Origin: Deltaproteobacteria bacterium
GTDB taxonomy: Bacteria > Desulfobacterota > Desulfobacteria > Desulfobacterales > B30-G6
Assembly: GCA_024639645.1 (NCBI GenBank)
Contig: JAHEIB010000004.1
Span: 1 to 42,763, forward strand
Direction: 5' to 3'
DNA length: 42,763 bases
The position numbers and the translations under genes are program-made. The notes under the pieces are model-generated. The model was not told the origin of the DNA. It searched no databases and saw only the letters and a program-made list of their open reading frames with translations. The stretch's first letter is position 1. Every line of letters starts with the position of its first letter. Positions 26,806 through 34,792 of this stretch are shown in pieces.

Positions 26806-27590
26806 GCAAAGAACCGATTCTCAAGGTGAGTGGCATCAGCAAGTCATTCGGGGGTATCAAGGCCCTGAACGATGTGAGTTTCGATGTCCATGCAGGTGAA
26901 ATCCTGGGGATAATTGGCCCCAATGGTTCCGGTAAGACCACGGTGGTCAACTGTATCACCGGATTTGTCAAAAAGAGCTCGGGACATGTGTTCTTTCGAG
27001 GAAAAGATATTTCAAGAAAACCGCCCCACAAGATTGCGGATATGGGTGTCACGAGAACGTTTCAAATCATGCGGCCTTACTATAGCCTGCCCGCATACAA
27101 AAACCTGGTTGTACCTCTGTTTTCGCCGCGTGCCAAGCGCACGGGTGGCTGGCGGGGTGGTGGCCGCCTGGGTGACCGCAACACCGTGGGAATCGATATT
27201 CTTGAAGAAATCGGGTTCGAGCGGGATTCTTATGTTCCCTACAAATTGGCAGCCACCCTACCCACCGGATATTTAAAACGTCTCGAACTGGCCAGGTGCC
27301 TGGCTTTGAAACCCGAAATAATCATCTGCGACGAAATTTTTTCAGGCCTCAGTATGAGTGAAATTGCCAGCATGGTACCCCTGATTGAACGTCTGCAAAT
27401 GGACGGCATCACCCTGATCATGATCGAACACCGACTACGAGAGCTGTTCCGGGTCACCGACCGGATCATGGTGCTAAACTTCGGGAAAAAACTGATGGAA
27501 GGACATCCGAAAACAGTCATGGCCAACGAAGCGGTCAAGGCAGCTTATTTTGGTTCGCAGACGGTGCAGGAGGTAATGGATCATGCTTGA
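26790..27590 (+). CDS. ABC transporter ATP-binding protein, LivG family
   Basis: Walker A GPNGSGKTT, LPTGYLKRLELARCLALKPEIIICDEIFSGLS; GTG start at 26790. Confidence 0.92.
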   Translation: MDKILSKEPILKVSGISKSFGGIKALNDVSFDVHAGEILGIIGPNGSGKTTVVNCITGFVKKSSGHVFFRGKDISRKPPHKIADMGVTRTFQIMRPYYSLPAYKNLVVPLFSPRAKRTGGWRGGGRLGDRNTVGIDILEEIGFERDSYVPYKLAATLPTGYLKRLELARCLALKPEIIICDEIFSGLSMSEIASMVPLIERLQMDGITLIMIEHRLRELFRVTDRIMVLNFGKKLMEGHPKTVMANEAVKAAYFGSQTVQEVMDHA

Positions 27591-28344
27591 AGCGAAGGGA
27601 CTGATGGTCTTTTACGAAAACATGCTGGCCTTGAACAATATCGACATTAAATGCGAAGCCGGTCAAATCGTGGGCGTTTTTGGTGCCAACAGTGCCGGCA
27701 AATCAACACTGATGTATACCCTGTCGGGCATTATGCAGGATATAAAAAAAAAGGAGGAGATGTCAGGCGGCGAAAGAATTACCGTTATGGGTGAAGTCAA
27801 ATATCAGAACGAGACAATTACCGATCTCAAACCGAGCCAACGAGCCAGAAAGGGCATCGTGCTCTGCCCGGAAAGACGTCGCATCTTCAGTGAAAGCAGT
27901 GTACTTGAAAATCTTAAAATAGGTGCTTACCTGGCTACCCGGTCCCAAGCAAAATATACTTTGGAGTATGTGTTCAAATTATTTCCAGCGCTTGAAAAGC
28001 TCAAAAAGCGAATCGGCGGCTTTCTAAGCGGTGGCGAGCAGCAGATGCTTGCCATCGGGCGGGCCTTGATGGCCCAACCCAAGGTGTTGCTGCTGGATGA
28101 ACCTCTTTTAGGTTTGAGCCCCCTGATGCAGGCCACCTTGATTCTTGCCACCCGGGAAATCAGGGACGAAATGAACATTTCGATCATCATTACCGAACAA
28201 TATGCCCGGCCAGTGATGCCCATCGTTGACTATGCGTTTATTCTCGAAAATGGATCGGCCGTTATGGAAGGTACAAAAGAGGAATTAATGGACAACCGGG
28301 ATATTCGGGCTGCCTATTTTGGTGTTGAGGAGTCGTATACCTAA
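27583..28344 (+). CDS. ABC transporter ATP-binding protein, LivF family
   Basis: Walker A GANSAGKST, LSGGEQQMLAIGRALMAQPKVLLLDEPLLGLSP. Confidence 0.92.
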   Translation: MLEAKGLMVFYENMLALNNIDIKCEAGQIVGVFGANSAGKSTLMYTLSGIMQDIKKKEEMSGGERITVMGEVKYQNETITDLKPSQRARKGIVLCPERRRIFSESSVLENLKIGAYLATRSQAKYTLEYVFKLFPALEKLKKRIGGFLSGGEQQMLAIGRALMAQPKVLLLDEPLLGLSPLMQATLILATREIRDEMNISIIITEQYARPVMPIVDYAFILENGSAVMEGTKEELMDNRDIRAAYFGVEESYT

Positions 28345-30008
28345 TGAAAACAAGTGACACCCACCAGCAAAATGAACTTACCTACACACGCTTTGATGGC
28401 ATGGTCGAAAAGTATCCGCGGCACACCGCCGTTATCTATCTGGGTGAACACTTTTCATATGCACGGCTGAGTGAATTGAGCCAAAGATTTGCCGGTGCCC
28501 TACAGGACCTGGGCATCCGCAAGGGTGATCGGGTGATGGTCTATATCACCAACTGCGTGCAGTGGGTCATCACCTTTCTGGGTATCCAGCGACTGGGTGC
28601 CGTGATCGTGCCGGTCTCGCCCATCTACACATCCCCTGAACTCAAATACATGATCAAGGATTCGGAAACCCGAACAGTGATCTGCATGGATACAAATTTC
28701 TGTTATGTCCAGGATGTCATGGAAAGCACAAATATCAAACAGGTTATCGTCACCAACCTGGTAGACCTCCTGCCGGCCTGGAAACGTTATCTGGGAGTTC
28801 TGTTCGATAAAATTCCCACCGGAAAGGTTGAGCGAACGACCGGTGTCTACAGTTTTAAATCTCTTCTGAAGCATGCACCCCTGGAAAACCCACCTGAGAT
28901 CGACCCCATGAAAGATCTCTCCTACATGCTCTACACCGGAGGGACCACAGGTTTTCCCAAGGGGGTTCCTGGAAATCACAGCGGGATGACATCCTATGTA
29001 AACGATGTGACCGACGATGTCGCCGGGGATCGGCTTCTGGAGGGTGAAGATGTCTACATTGCCGTCAACCCGTTGTTTCACATCATGGCCTTGGGGTTGT
29101 TCATGTCCGTCGGGTTGAACAAGGGCAACACGACGGTGTTGATGCCTGTGCCCCAGGTGGACGCTATCCTTGAAAGCATACAGCGATACAAGGTGAGATG
29201 GCTCCTGGGTGTGCCCGCTTTATACCGTATGATTCTTGATAACGACCGGCTGGATCGCTACAAGCTCGACTCCCTCAGGTACTGCTTCTGCGGTGGGGAT
29301 GTCCTTCCTGTGGAGATGTTCAACCGCTGGGAGACTCATTTCAATATCCCTATTTACCAGGTCTACGGATCCACGGAAGTGGGTCATGTCTGCTACAGCC
29401 GCATCGACAAATCTCCCAAACCAGGCACCATCGGGCTGCCACTGGGCAGCAGGGAGTGTGTTGTTGTCGATCCGAGCTCTTTGGAACCTGTCCCACAGGG
29501 CCAAAGCGGAGAACTGCTGGTTGCCTCACCCTACACCCTCAAAGGGTATTGGAACAAACCCGAGGAGACCGAAAGAACCTGTGTTGAAATTGACGGCAAA
29601 GTGTTCTGCCGGATGGGTGATTATGTTCGAGAGGACGAGGATGGCGAGTTTTACTATGTGGAGCGAAGCGCGGATATGATCAAGCACAAAGGATATCGAA
29701 TATCAGCCTCGGAGGTGGAGTCGGTTCTTCAGGATCACCACACCGTCATCGGTGCCTGCGTGGTGGGTGTTCCCGACGAACGTGTCGGCGAACGCATAAA
29801 AGCCATCGTGGTGCTCAAAGAAGATGCACGGGGTGTGGGCGGTGCAGATCTAATACGCTGGTGCTCGAAGCACTTGGCATCCTACAAAGTGCCCAGTTAC
29901 ATCGAGTTTAGGGACATGCTGCCAAAATCGAAAGTGGGCAAACTTCTTCGTCGGGAAGTCAGAGATGAAGAAAAGCGCCGGGCTGAAAAAACGGAAAGCC
30001 AGACTTGA
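28344..30008 (+). CDS. AMP-dependent acyl-CoA synthetase/ligase
   Basis: MLYTGGTTGFPKG, YQVYGSTEVG, FCRMGDYVREDEDGEFYYVERSADMIKHKGYRISASEVE; TAATG coupling to livF. Confidence 0.92.
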   Translation: MKTSDTHQQNELTYTRFDGMVEKYPRHTAVIYLGEHFSYARLSELSQRFAGALQDLGIRKGDRVMVYITNCVQWVITFLGIQRLGAVIVPVSPIYTSPELKYMIKDSETRTVICMDTNFCYVQDVMESTNIKQVIVTNLVDLLPAWKRYLGVLFDKIPTGKVERTTGVYSFKSLLKHAPLENPPEIDPMKDLSYMLYTGGTTGFPKGVPGNHSGMTSYVNDVTDDVAGDRLLEGEDVYIAVNPLFHIMALGLFMSVGLNKGNTTVLMPVPQVDAILESIQRYKVRWLLGVPALYRMILDNDRLDRYKLDSLRYCFCGGDVLPVEMFNRWETHFNIPIYQVYGSTEVGHVCYSRIDKSPKPGTIGLPLGSRECVVVDPSSLEPVPQGQSGELLVASPYTLKGYWNKPEETERTCVEIDGKVFCRMGDYVREDEDGEFYYVERSADMIKHKGYRISASEVESVLQDHHTVIGACVVGVPDERVGERIKAIVVLKEDARGVGGADLIRWCSKHLASYKVPSYIEFRDMLPKSKVGKLLRREVRDEEKRRAEKTESQT

Positions 30009-30031
30009 TCTGAAAGGAAAAGACCTTTTAT

Positions 30032-30184
30032 CGCGAAACACGAAAGTACGAAATCACGAACGAACCATTATAATTTTCGTGTTTTTCAAATTTCGTGTTT
30101 TCGTGATTGCTTTCATTTTTTTCTATAAAATACAGAAGTATTGTCATTGGGTATTGTTTCGTATTTAGAATTTCGCGATTCGTA
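30032..30184. repeat. Degenerate CACGAAA/TTTCGTG inverted and direct repeat cluster
   Basis: acacgaaagtacgaaatcacgaa followed by ttttcgtgtttttcaaatttcgtgttttcgtgatt and tttcgtatttagaatttcgcgattcg. Confidence 0.6.
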
Positions 30185-30223
30185 TGTATACAAAACGTTT
30201 GTGCAACACGAGGAGGAATCAAC

Positions 30224-30796
30224 GTGGATTTAATGACCGCAATTAAAGAGAGAAGAAGCTGCAGAAGCTTTTCAGACGAACCAATCGAAAAAGAACACCT
30301 GGAGAAAATTTTGGATGCGGCCACCTGGGCACCCTCCCCCCTGAATGCCCAGCCCTGGAGCTTTATTGTCATTTCCAATAGCGAAGTGAAGAAAAACATT
30401 TTCACGGAAGCAGAAAGAAGCCGGGAACAGGGTGTCCAAAAAAGTGGTTGGGGATGGCTGGGGAAGTACCGAATGGATTTTCTGATGTCGGCCCCCGCAA
30501 TCATTGCAGTCGCCGGGAATCCTAAAAAATCGGGTGTCGATCAGTTTATGGAAGAAGGTGCAAGAGCCTACGAACACGCCTGTGCGGCTGCGATACAAAA
30601 CATGATGCTGACCGCACATGCCCTGGGTATAGGTTCCGTCTGGTTCACCCTGTTTGACAGAGAAAAACTTTCGGAAATCCTCGATCTGGCCTCAGACAAA
30701 ATCCCCCTGGCGCTGGTGTGCCTGGGAAAGGCTGCTGCGGACCCCACGCCCACGCCCAGAAAGGGTTTTGCAAATAAAACGACCTATATAGCGTGA
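30224..30796 (+). CDS. nitroreductase family protein
   Basis: AIKERRSCRSFSDEPIEKEHLEKILDAATWAPSPLNAQPWSFIVI; GTG start preceded by gaggag. Confidence 0.9.
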   Translation: MDLMTAIKERRSCRSFSDEPIEKEHLEKILDAATWAPSPLNAQPWSFIVISNSEVKKNIFTEAERSREQGVQKSGWGWLGKYRMDFLMSAPAIIAVAGNPKKSGVDQFMEEGARAYEHACAAAIQNMMLTAHALGIGSVWFTLFDREKLSEILDLASDKIPLALVCLGKAAADPTPTPRKGFANKTTYIA

Positions 30797-30871
30797 TGCT
30801 CTCTGCGTCTATGCAAAGGGCATTTTCATAACGTTATAAATAGGGGTCACAATGTTTACAGGGCTAGCTAA

Positions 30872-32449
30872 TTACACCTTTCTGACATAGTAATTGCGCA
30901 TCATTCCCATGTCTTCATGTTCCAGGTTATGGCAGTGGTAAAGAAACAGCCCCGGGTAATCATCAAATGCCACCTGGATCCGGATACCCTCCCCCGGCAT
31001 CAACAGAACCGTGTCTTTCCAACCTTCATCTACGTAGCCTTGATGTCTCACACCATTTCGCCCGATGACCCGGAATTGTTTGCCATGCAGATGGATGGGA
31101 TGCGGCATACGCATCATGCCGCCGCCAGTGTTATGGAACTCCCAAATCTCTTTCGATCCCAGCTGAACGATCTCTTCATCAGCCACCCCTTGCATTTGAA
31201 ACACGCGGCCATTGATGGTCCACTGCATATGCCCCATGTTGAGATAAAATTGTCGCGGGCGTTCATAATTGTCGGCGCCAGTTTCTTGAATGGCGCTCAT
31301 TTCAGAAAGCCTCTGTGGCAGCACTCTTTTGATGTTCACAGATTTGGTAACCTTTATGCTGAATATTGAGACATTCGCACCATTGGGAATGCTTTGATTG
31401 GAACCCATCCTGCCACCCATCATCATGCCACGCCCCATGGCCCCGCCGTCAAAAGGGAGGCTGATAAGAGCCGTTTCATACCCAACCGGGCGGTCGCTGA
31501 AGTCAGACCAGAGCTCTATCCTTTCGCCGGGAGCCAGGAATACATATCCACGGGAAACAGGCTTTTCCAGTAATCCACCGTCTGAACCGATGATGGTAAG
31601 CGAATGGCCGTCCTGCCATGCCAACCTGTAAATGCGGGAATTGGAACCGTTTAACAGGCGTAACCGATAGGCAGTGGTTGATACGGGCAGCGTAACATCG
31701 GGTCTCCCATTCACCAGAATCGAGTCCCCCAGAAATCCGGTCATCTGCGCCATCCTGTTCCCGGGCATATAGAGTAGTTGGTTGTCGCCATCAAAGGCCC
31801 GGTCCTGAATCACCAGAGGAACATCATATTCTCCATCGGGCAATCCCAATGATTGCTCTTGGGCGTCAGACACCAGAAAAAGACCTGCAAGGCCACCATA
31901 TACCTGAGGCCCTGTTCTCCCGTGGGGGTGGGGGTGATACCAGTAGGTACCCGCTCTGTTTTTAACCTCAAACTCATAGAGGTAAGACTCTCCCTGAGGA
32001 ACGACATACCGCGGATGCCCATCCATAACAGCAGGGACATGCAGGCCGTGCCAGTGCACAATGGACGGCTCTGGAATTGAATTGGTAAATCGAATCCGTA
32101 TCTTCTCTCCCCGATGCGCTTTTATAATCGGGCCAAGGTAGCTTCTTGGGAGCTCAACCACCCGGTTTTTATCACCCTTGATAACCTTGGCATGATATTG
32201 CCATATTTGTGTAGCCGCTCCCGGAAACATTGCTAAATCACCCGGTTTGGCCACAAGAGAAATATCGATATCCGGCACAAACCCTGTCTTTGAAATGACA
32301 TCTCCATGCTGTCCTGCGGCTGCCTGATCTAGTAATGGCCGGAAACCACCTGCCATCAGGCCAAGGGCTCCATAACCGGCTATCTTCAGAAACTGCCGTC
32401 TACCGTTCCCGGCTTCAAATCTTATATCTTTAAGTAACTTTTTCATCAT
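30872..32449 (-). CDS. multicopper oxidase with Tat signal
   Basis: Twin-arginine GRRQFLKIAGYG; HWHGLHVP, YWYHPHPHGRTGPQVYGG, HPIHLHGKQF, YHCHNLEHEDMGMM copper-binding motifs. Confidence 0.93.
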   Translation of the reverse strand: MMKKLLKDIRFEAGNGRRQFLKIAGYGALGLMAGGFRPLLDQAAAGQHGDVISKTGFVPDIDISLVAKPGDLAMFPGAATQIWQYHAKVIKGDKNRVVELPRSYLGPIIKAHRGEKIRIRFTNSIPEPSIVHWHGLHVPAVMDGHPRYVVPQGESYLYEFEVKNRAGTYWYHPHPHGRTGPQVYGGLAGLFLVSDAQEQSLGLPDGEYDVPLVIQDRAFDGDNQLLYMPGNRMAQMTGFLGDSILVNGRPDVTLPVSTTAYRLRLLNGSNSRIYRLAWQDGHSLTIIGSDGGLLEKPVSRGYVFLAPGERIELWSDFSDRPVGYETALISLPFDGGAMGRGMMMGGRMGSNQSIPNGANVSIFSIKVTKSVNIKRVLPQRLSEMSAIQETGADNYERPRQFYLNMGHMQWTINGRVFQMQGVADEEIVQLGSKEIWEFHNTGGGMMRMPHPIHLHGKQFRVIGRNGVRHQGYVDEGWKDTVLLMPGEGIRIQVAFDDYPGLFLYHCHNLEHEDMGMMRNYYVRKV

Positions 32450-32490
32450 AGACACCTTTATCGATAAACCAATCCATTTTATGAAATCAA

Positions 32491-32519
32491 ACAGGGCGGT
32501 CATTGGATGACCGCCCTGT
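32491..32519 (-). terminator. 13-bp perfect hairpin between the zraP-like gene and the MCO gene; possible partial terminator/attenuator
   Basis: acagggcggtcat-tgg-atgaccgccctgt; followed on the minus strand by a weak T-rich stretch (TTGATTTCAT). Confidence 0.6.
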
Positions 32520-32551
32520 CGCAAACAATCGCTCTATAACCATAAAGATGA

Positions 32552-33037
32552 CTACCAGCAGTAACCGCCTCCACCGTTATATCCAGATCCCATCCTGGGT
32601 CCCCTGGAGCCCATCATAGGGCTTCCAGACTTGTATCCACGGCCAGCATTTGGATTCAGTTTCCGCATTTCGACCATATGTTCGATGCGTTTCTGGTCAA
32701 ACTGGGATTGGAGATCAGAAATTTCTTTTTGTAATTTGGATGCCTGGGCCATATCCGGTTCATCCATGGCCAATTCGTTCTGCAACTCACGCTCTTTATC
32801 AAAAAGGCTGGTCCTGATATCCTGGGTCTCACTGAAAAACACTTTTCTCTTCTGTTCGAGCTGCTTGTATTCTTCCGGGCTCATTTGATCCATATACCTG
32901 TTACTGTAGCCGCCTTGATTATGCATATCTCCGCGATGGTGGCCCCAGCCCATACCACCGTGGGCAAATGCGTTGATGCCGATTCCAAGTACTGCGATTG
33001 AAGCGATGGTGATCAGAACATTTCTCAGTTTAAACAT
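32552..33037 (-). CDS. Spy/CpxP/ZraP-like periplasmic metal-responsive protein
   Basis: Signal peptide, HGGMGWGHHRGDMHNQGG, helical EEYKQLEQKRKVFFSETQDIRTSLFDKERELQNEL. Confidence 0.82.
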   Translation of the reverse strand: MFKLRNVLITIASIAVLGIGINAFAHGGMGWGHHRGDMHNQGGYSNRYMDQMSPEEYKQLEQKRKVFFSETQDIRTSLFDKERELQNELAMDEPDMAQASKLQKEISDLQSQFDQKRIEHMVEMRKLNPNAGRGYKSGSPMMGSRGPRMGSGYNGGGGYCW

Positions 33038-33103
33038 TTTTGTTTCCTCCTTGGGTTGTTTTGGTTCAATGTTTGTTAATTACATGATCTGTTGAGGTAA
33101 TAT

Positions 33104-33119
33104 AGCAAACAGCATGCCA
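33104..33119 (-). promoter_or_regulatory. sigma-54 (-24/-12) promoter TGGCATGCTGTTTGCT
   Basis: Reverse complement of agcaaacagcatgcca; GG-N10-GC spacing, near-consensus to TGGCAC-N5-TTGC; ~56-nt predicted leader to the ATG at 33037. Confidence 0.75.
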
Positions 33120-33384
33120 CACAAAAGAAAAAATCATGAGAAGTCTCTTAACATATAGTTATTATTTATTTATTTTATAAGCTGGCTGTCTTGTCTGGAT
33201 AACAAAGCGACTGGGATCGATATATAATCGTATAAAATATACCCGAGCAAACCTGTTAAATTTGATAGTGTGTCATTTTTACCCACCACAAGACTGTCAG
33301 CCTTACCGGAACCTTGTCGAATAGGAGCTGAAACTCTATAGGTAAAACTGAATAATCTTGTTTATCGGGGTTGGGGTGTCGTGG

Positions 33385-33708
33385 TTATACCGCTTGTGAG
33401 GGGTGTTGGCGTCCGAGAGCGGGAAAACAATCAATAGTGGTTATTGCTGTATCCCCTTCGTTGAAGCGTAAGGTCGGGCCGGGAATATTGCCATTGATGG
33501 TCATTCCTTCAGCGGTAGCGCCGGCAACAGATACCATTTCTTGAGCAATAGTGAGTTCAAAACCTACTATCTCAGCCCACACCAAACCTGGCACCCCAAT
33601 CATTATATAAAACAGTACTGGCAACAGCATATGCTGTCTTTTTTCTTTTCCCGTCATTACATGATTCCTATTTATATTTGGGGCGATATTTCTTTTGCTC
33701 GTTGTCAA
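33385..33708 (-). pseudogene. truncated multicopper oxidase N-terminal fragment
   Basis: LTIAQEMVSVAGATAEGMTINGNIPGPTLRFNEGDTAITT matches the start of an MCO cupredoxin domain, then diverges and stops (IDCFPALGRQHPSQAV*). Confidence 0.65.
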
Positions 33709-33896
33709 ATTTCTCTTGTGTTTCTATTATATCTCTGAGCGGCTTCTGATTGAACCGGTTTGGATCCTGAAGTTTTACTCGCTTTTTTGCCCTTTTTCGG
33801 GCCATGACACTTGGTGTTCTTCGATTGAAAGTCAAAGGTTTCAGAAATCAGGTTTCGGAGGTACGTTTCAATATCTCTTTGCCCAATATCGTTCAT
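33705..33896 (-). CDS. small Lys-rich hypothetical protein (63 aa)
   Basis: Lies in the SHOCT-YHS-MCO fragment series; ATG at 33896 and 4-nt overlap with the next ORF. Confidence 0.4.
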   Translation of the reverse strand: MNDIGQRDIETYLRNLISETFDFQSKNTKCHGPKKGKKASKTSGSKPVQSEAAQRYNRNTREI

Positions 33897-33935
33897 TTAA
33901 AATCTCCTTTATATAAATTTTCCAATATCTAAAAG

Positions 33936-34190
33936 TTAATGGCAGCAGGGGGGTTTTCCACCTGTTGCCTTGTTAAGTCTATCCAAATATCTTGCCCATA
34001 ATCCTTTCTTTTTAGGCATTTTTGTTTGTAAGTACTTGTCCGGGTTTGAAATGAATGCATCCCGACAAGCATCGGCACAAAAATGGTATATGTCAGAATG
34101 AAAAGTAAATGACCGCACGTCACCGGGCTTTGCTATTTTCATTCGACAAACCGGATCCACATAAATATGGTTATTCTTTTGGATTGCCAT
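33936..34190 (-). CDS. YHS domain-containing protein
   Basis: YVDPVCRMKIAKPGDVRSFTFHSDIYHFCADACRDAFISNPDKYL. Confidence 0.85.
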   Translation of the reverse strand: MAIQKNNHIYVDPVCRMKIAKPGDVRSFTFHSDIYHFCADACRDAFISNPDKYLQTKMPKKKGLWARYLDRLNKATGGKPPCCH

Positions 34191-34223
34191 GTCGCACCTC
34201 CAGGCATTATGTAAAAAATATAT

Positions 34224-34577
34224 TTAACCGGATAGATCACGCTGTTTTTCTTCAAATTCAATCTTTTCTATCTCGCCACGGGCATAACGCTTTTTAAGGA
34301 TTTCCAAAGGGCTTAACGCATCCTCTCGGTTTTGTTTAACCCCTCGCACCCCGTTGACCACTCCAGAAAACAGCAGAACAATCGCCGCTATAAGAATAAT
34401 CCAGAATATGATCATCACGATTCCCATACCGCCTAGCATCATACCATGGCGCCCCATTGCCCAGCGACCGTGCCCGGGCCAGACACCAAAACTGTGATTG
34501 TAAAGAAACCATACACCGACAGCGATAAGTACTGCAGACACGCCAATACTGATAAGTGTTGAAGTCGTTCGATTCAT
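34224..34577 (-). CDS. SHOCT domain-containing membrane protein
   Basis: Two TMs and C-terminal SPLEILKKRYARGEIEKIEFEEKQRDL. Confidence 0.85.
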   Translation of the reverse strand: MNRTTSTLISIGVSAVLIAVGVWFLYNHSFGVWPGHGRWAMGRHGMMLGGMGIVMIIFWIILIAAIVLLFSGVVNGVRGVKQNREDALSPLEILKKRYARGEIEKIEFEEKQRDLSG

Positions 34578-34642
34578 GTTAAGGCTCCCGAGTCCGCTGT
34601 TAAATAGTGTCGCTCATAATTTTCGTAGATAACTGACTTAAC

Positions 34643-34658
34643 TGCGAAGTCTGTGCCA
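34643..34658 (-). promoter_or_regulatory. sigma-54 (-24/-12) promoter TGGCACAGACTTCGCA
   Basis: Reverse complement of tgcgaagtctgtgcca; GG-N10-GC spacing; ~55 nt predicted leader to the SHOCT gene ATG. Confidence 0.7.
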
Positions 34659-34792
34659 AAGGGATCTATCGTAAATAGAAGACAGTTCTAACCCATTGAA
34701 TCAATAGCAATTTAATTTTTTTTATTGGTGTGAAAGATAGATGACTCAAGTGTACAAGGGAATGGGTTGCGTGTAAAAAAGACCCAGCGATA

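Noticed and set aside
28500-29081. ORF 28500..29081 (-)
   Set aside because: Antisense to the acyl-CoA synthetase with strong motif support on the plus strand.
30032-30184. CRISPR array candidate
   Set aside because: Units are short, degenerate, mixed in orientation and lack regular unique spacers; no cas genes in the window.
33940-34123. ORF 33929..34123 (-) overlapping the YHS gene
   Set aside because: Alternative frame of the YHS-domain gene, which has a clear family signature in the other frame.
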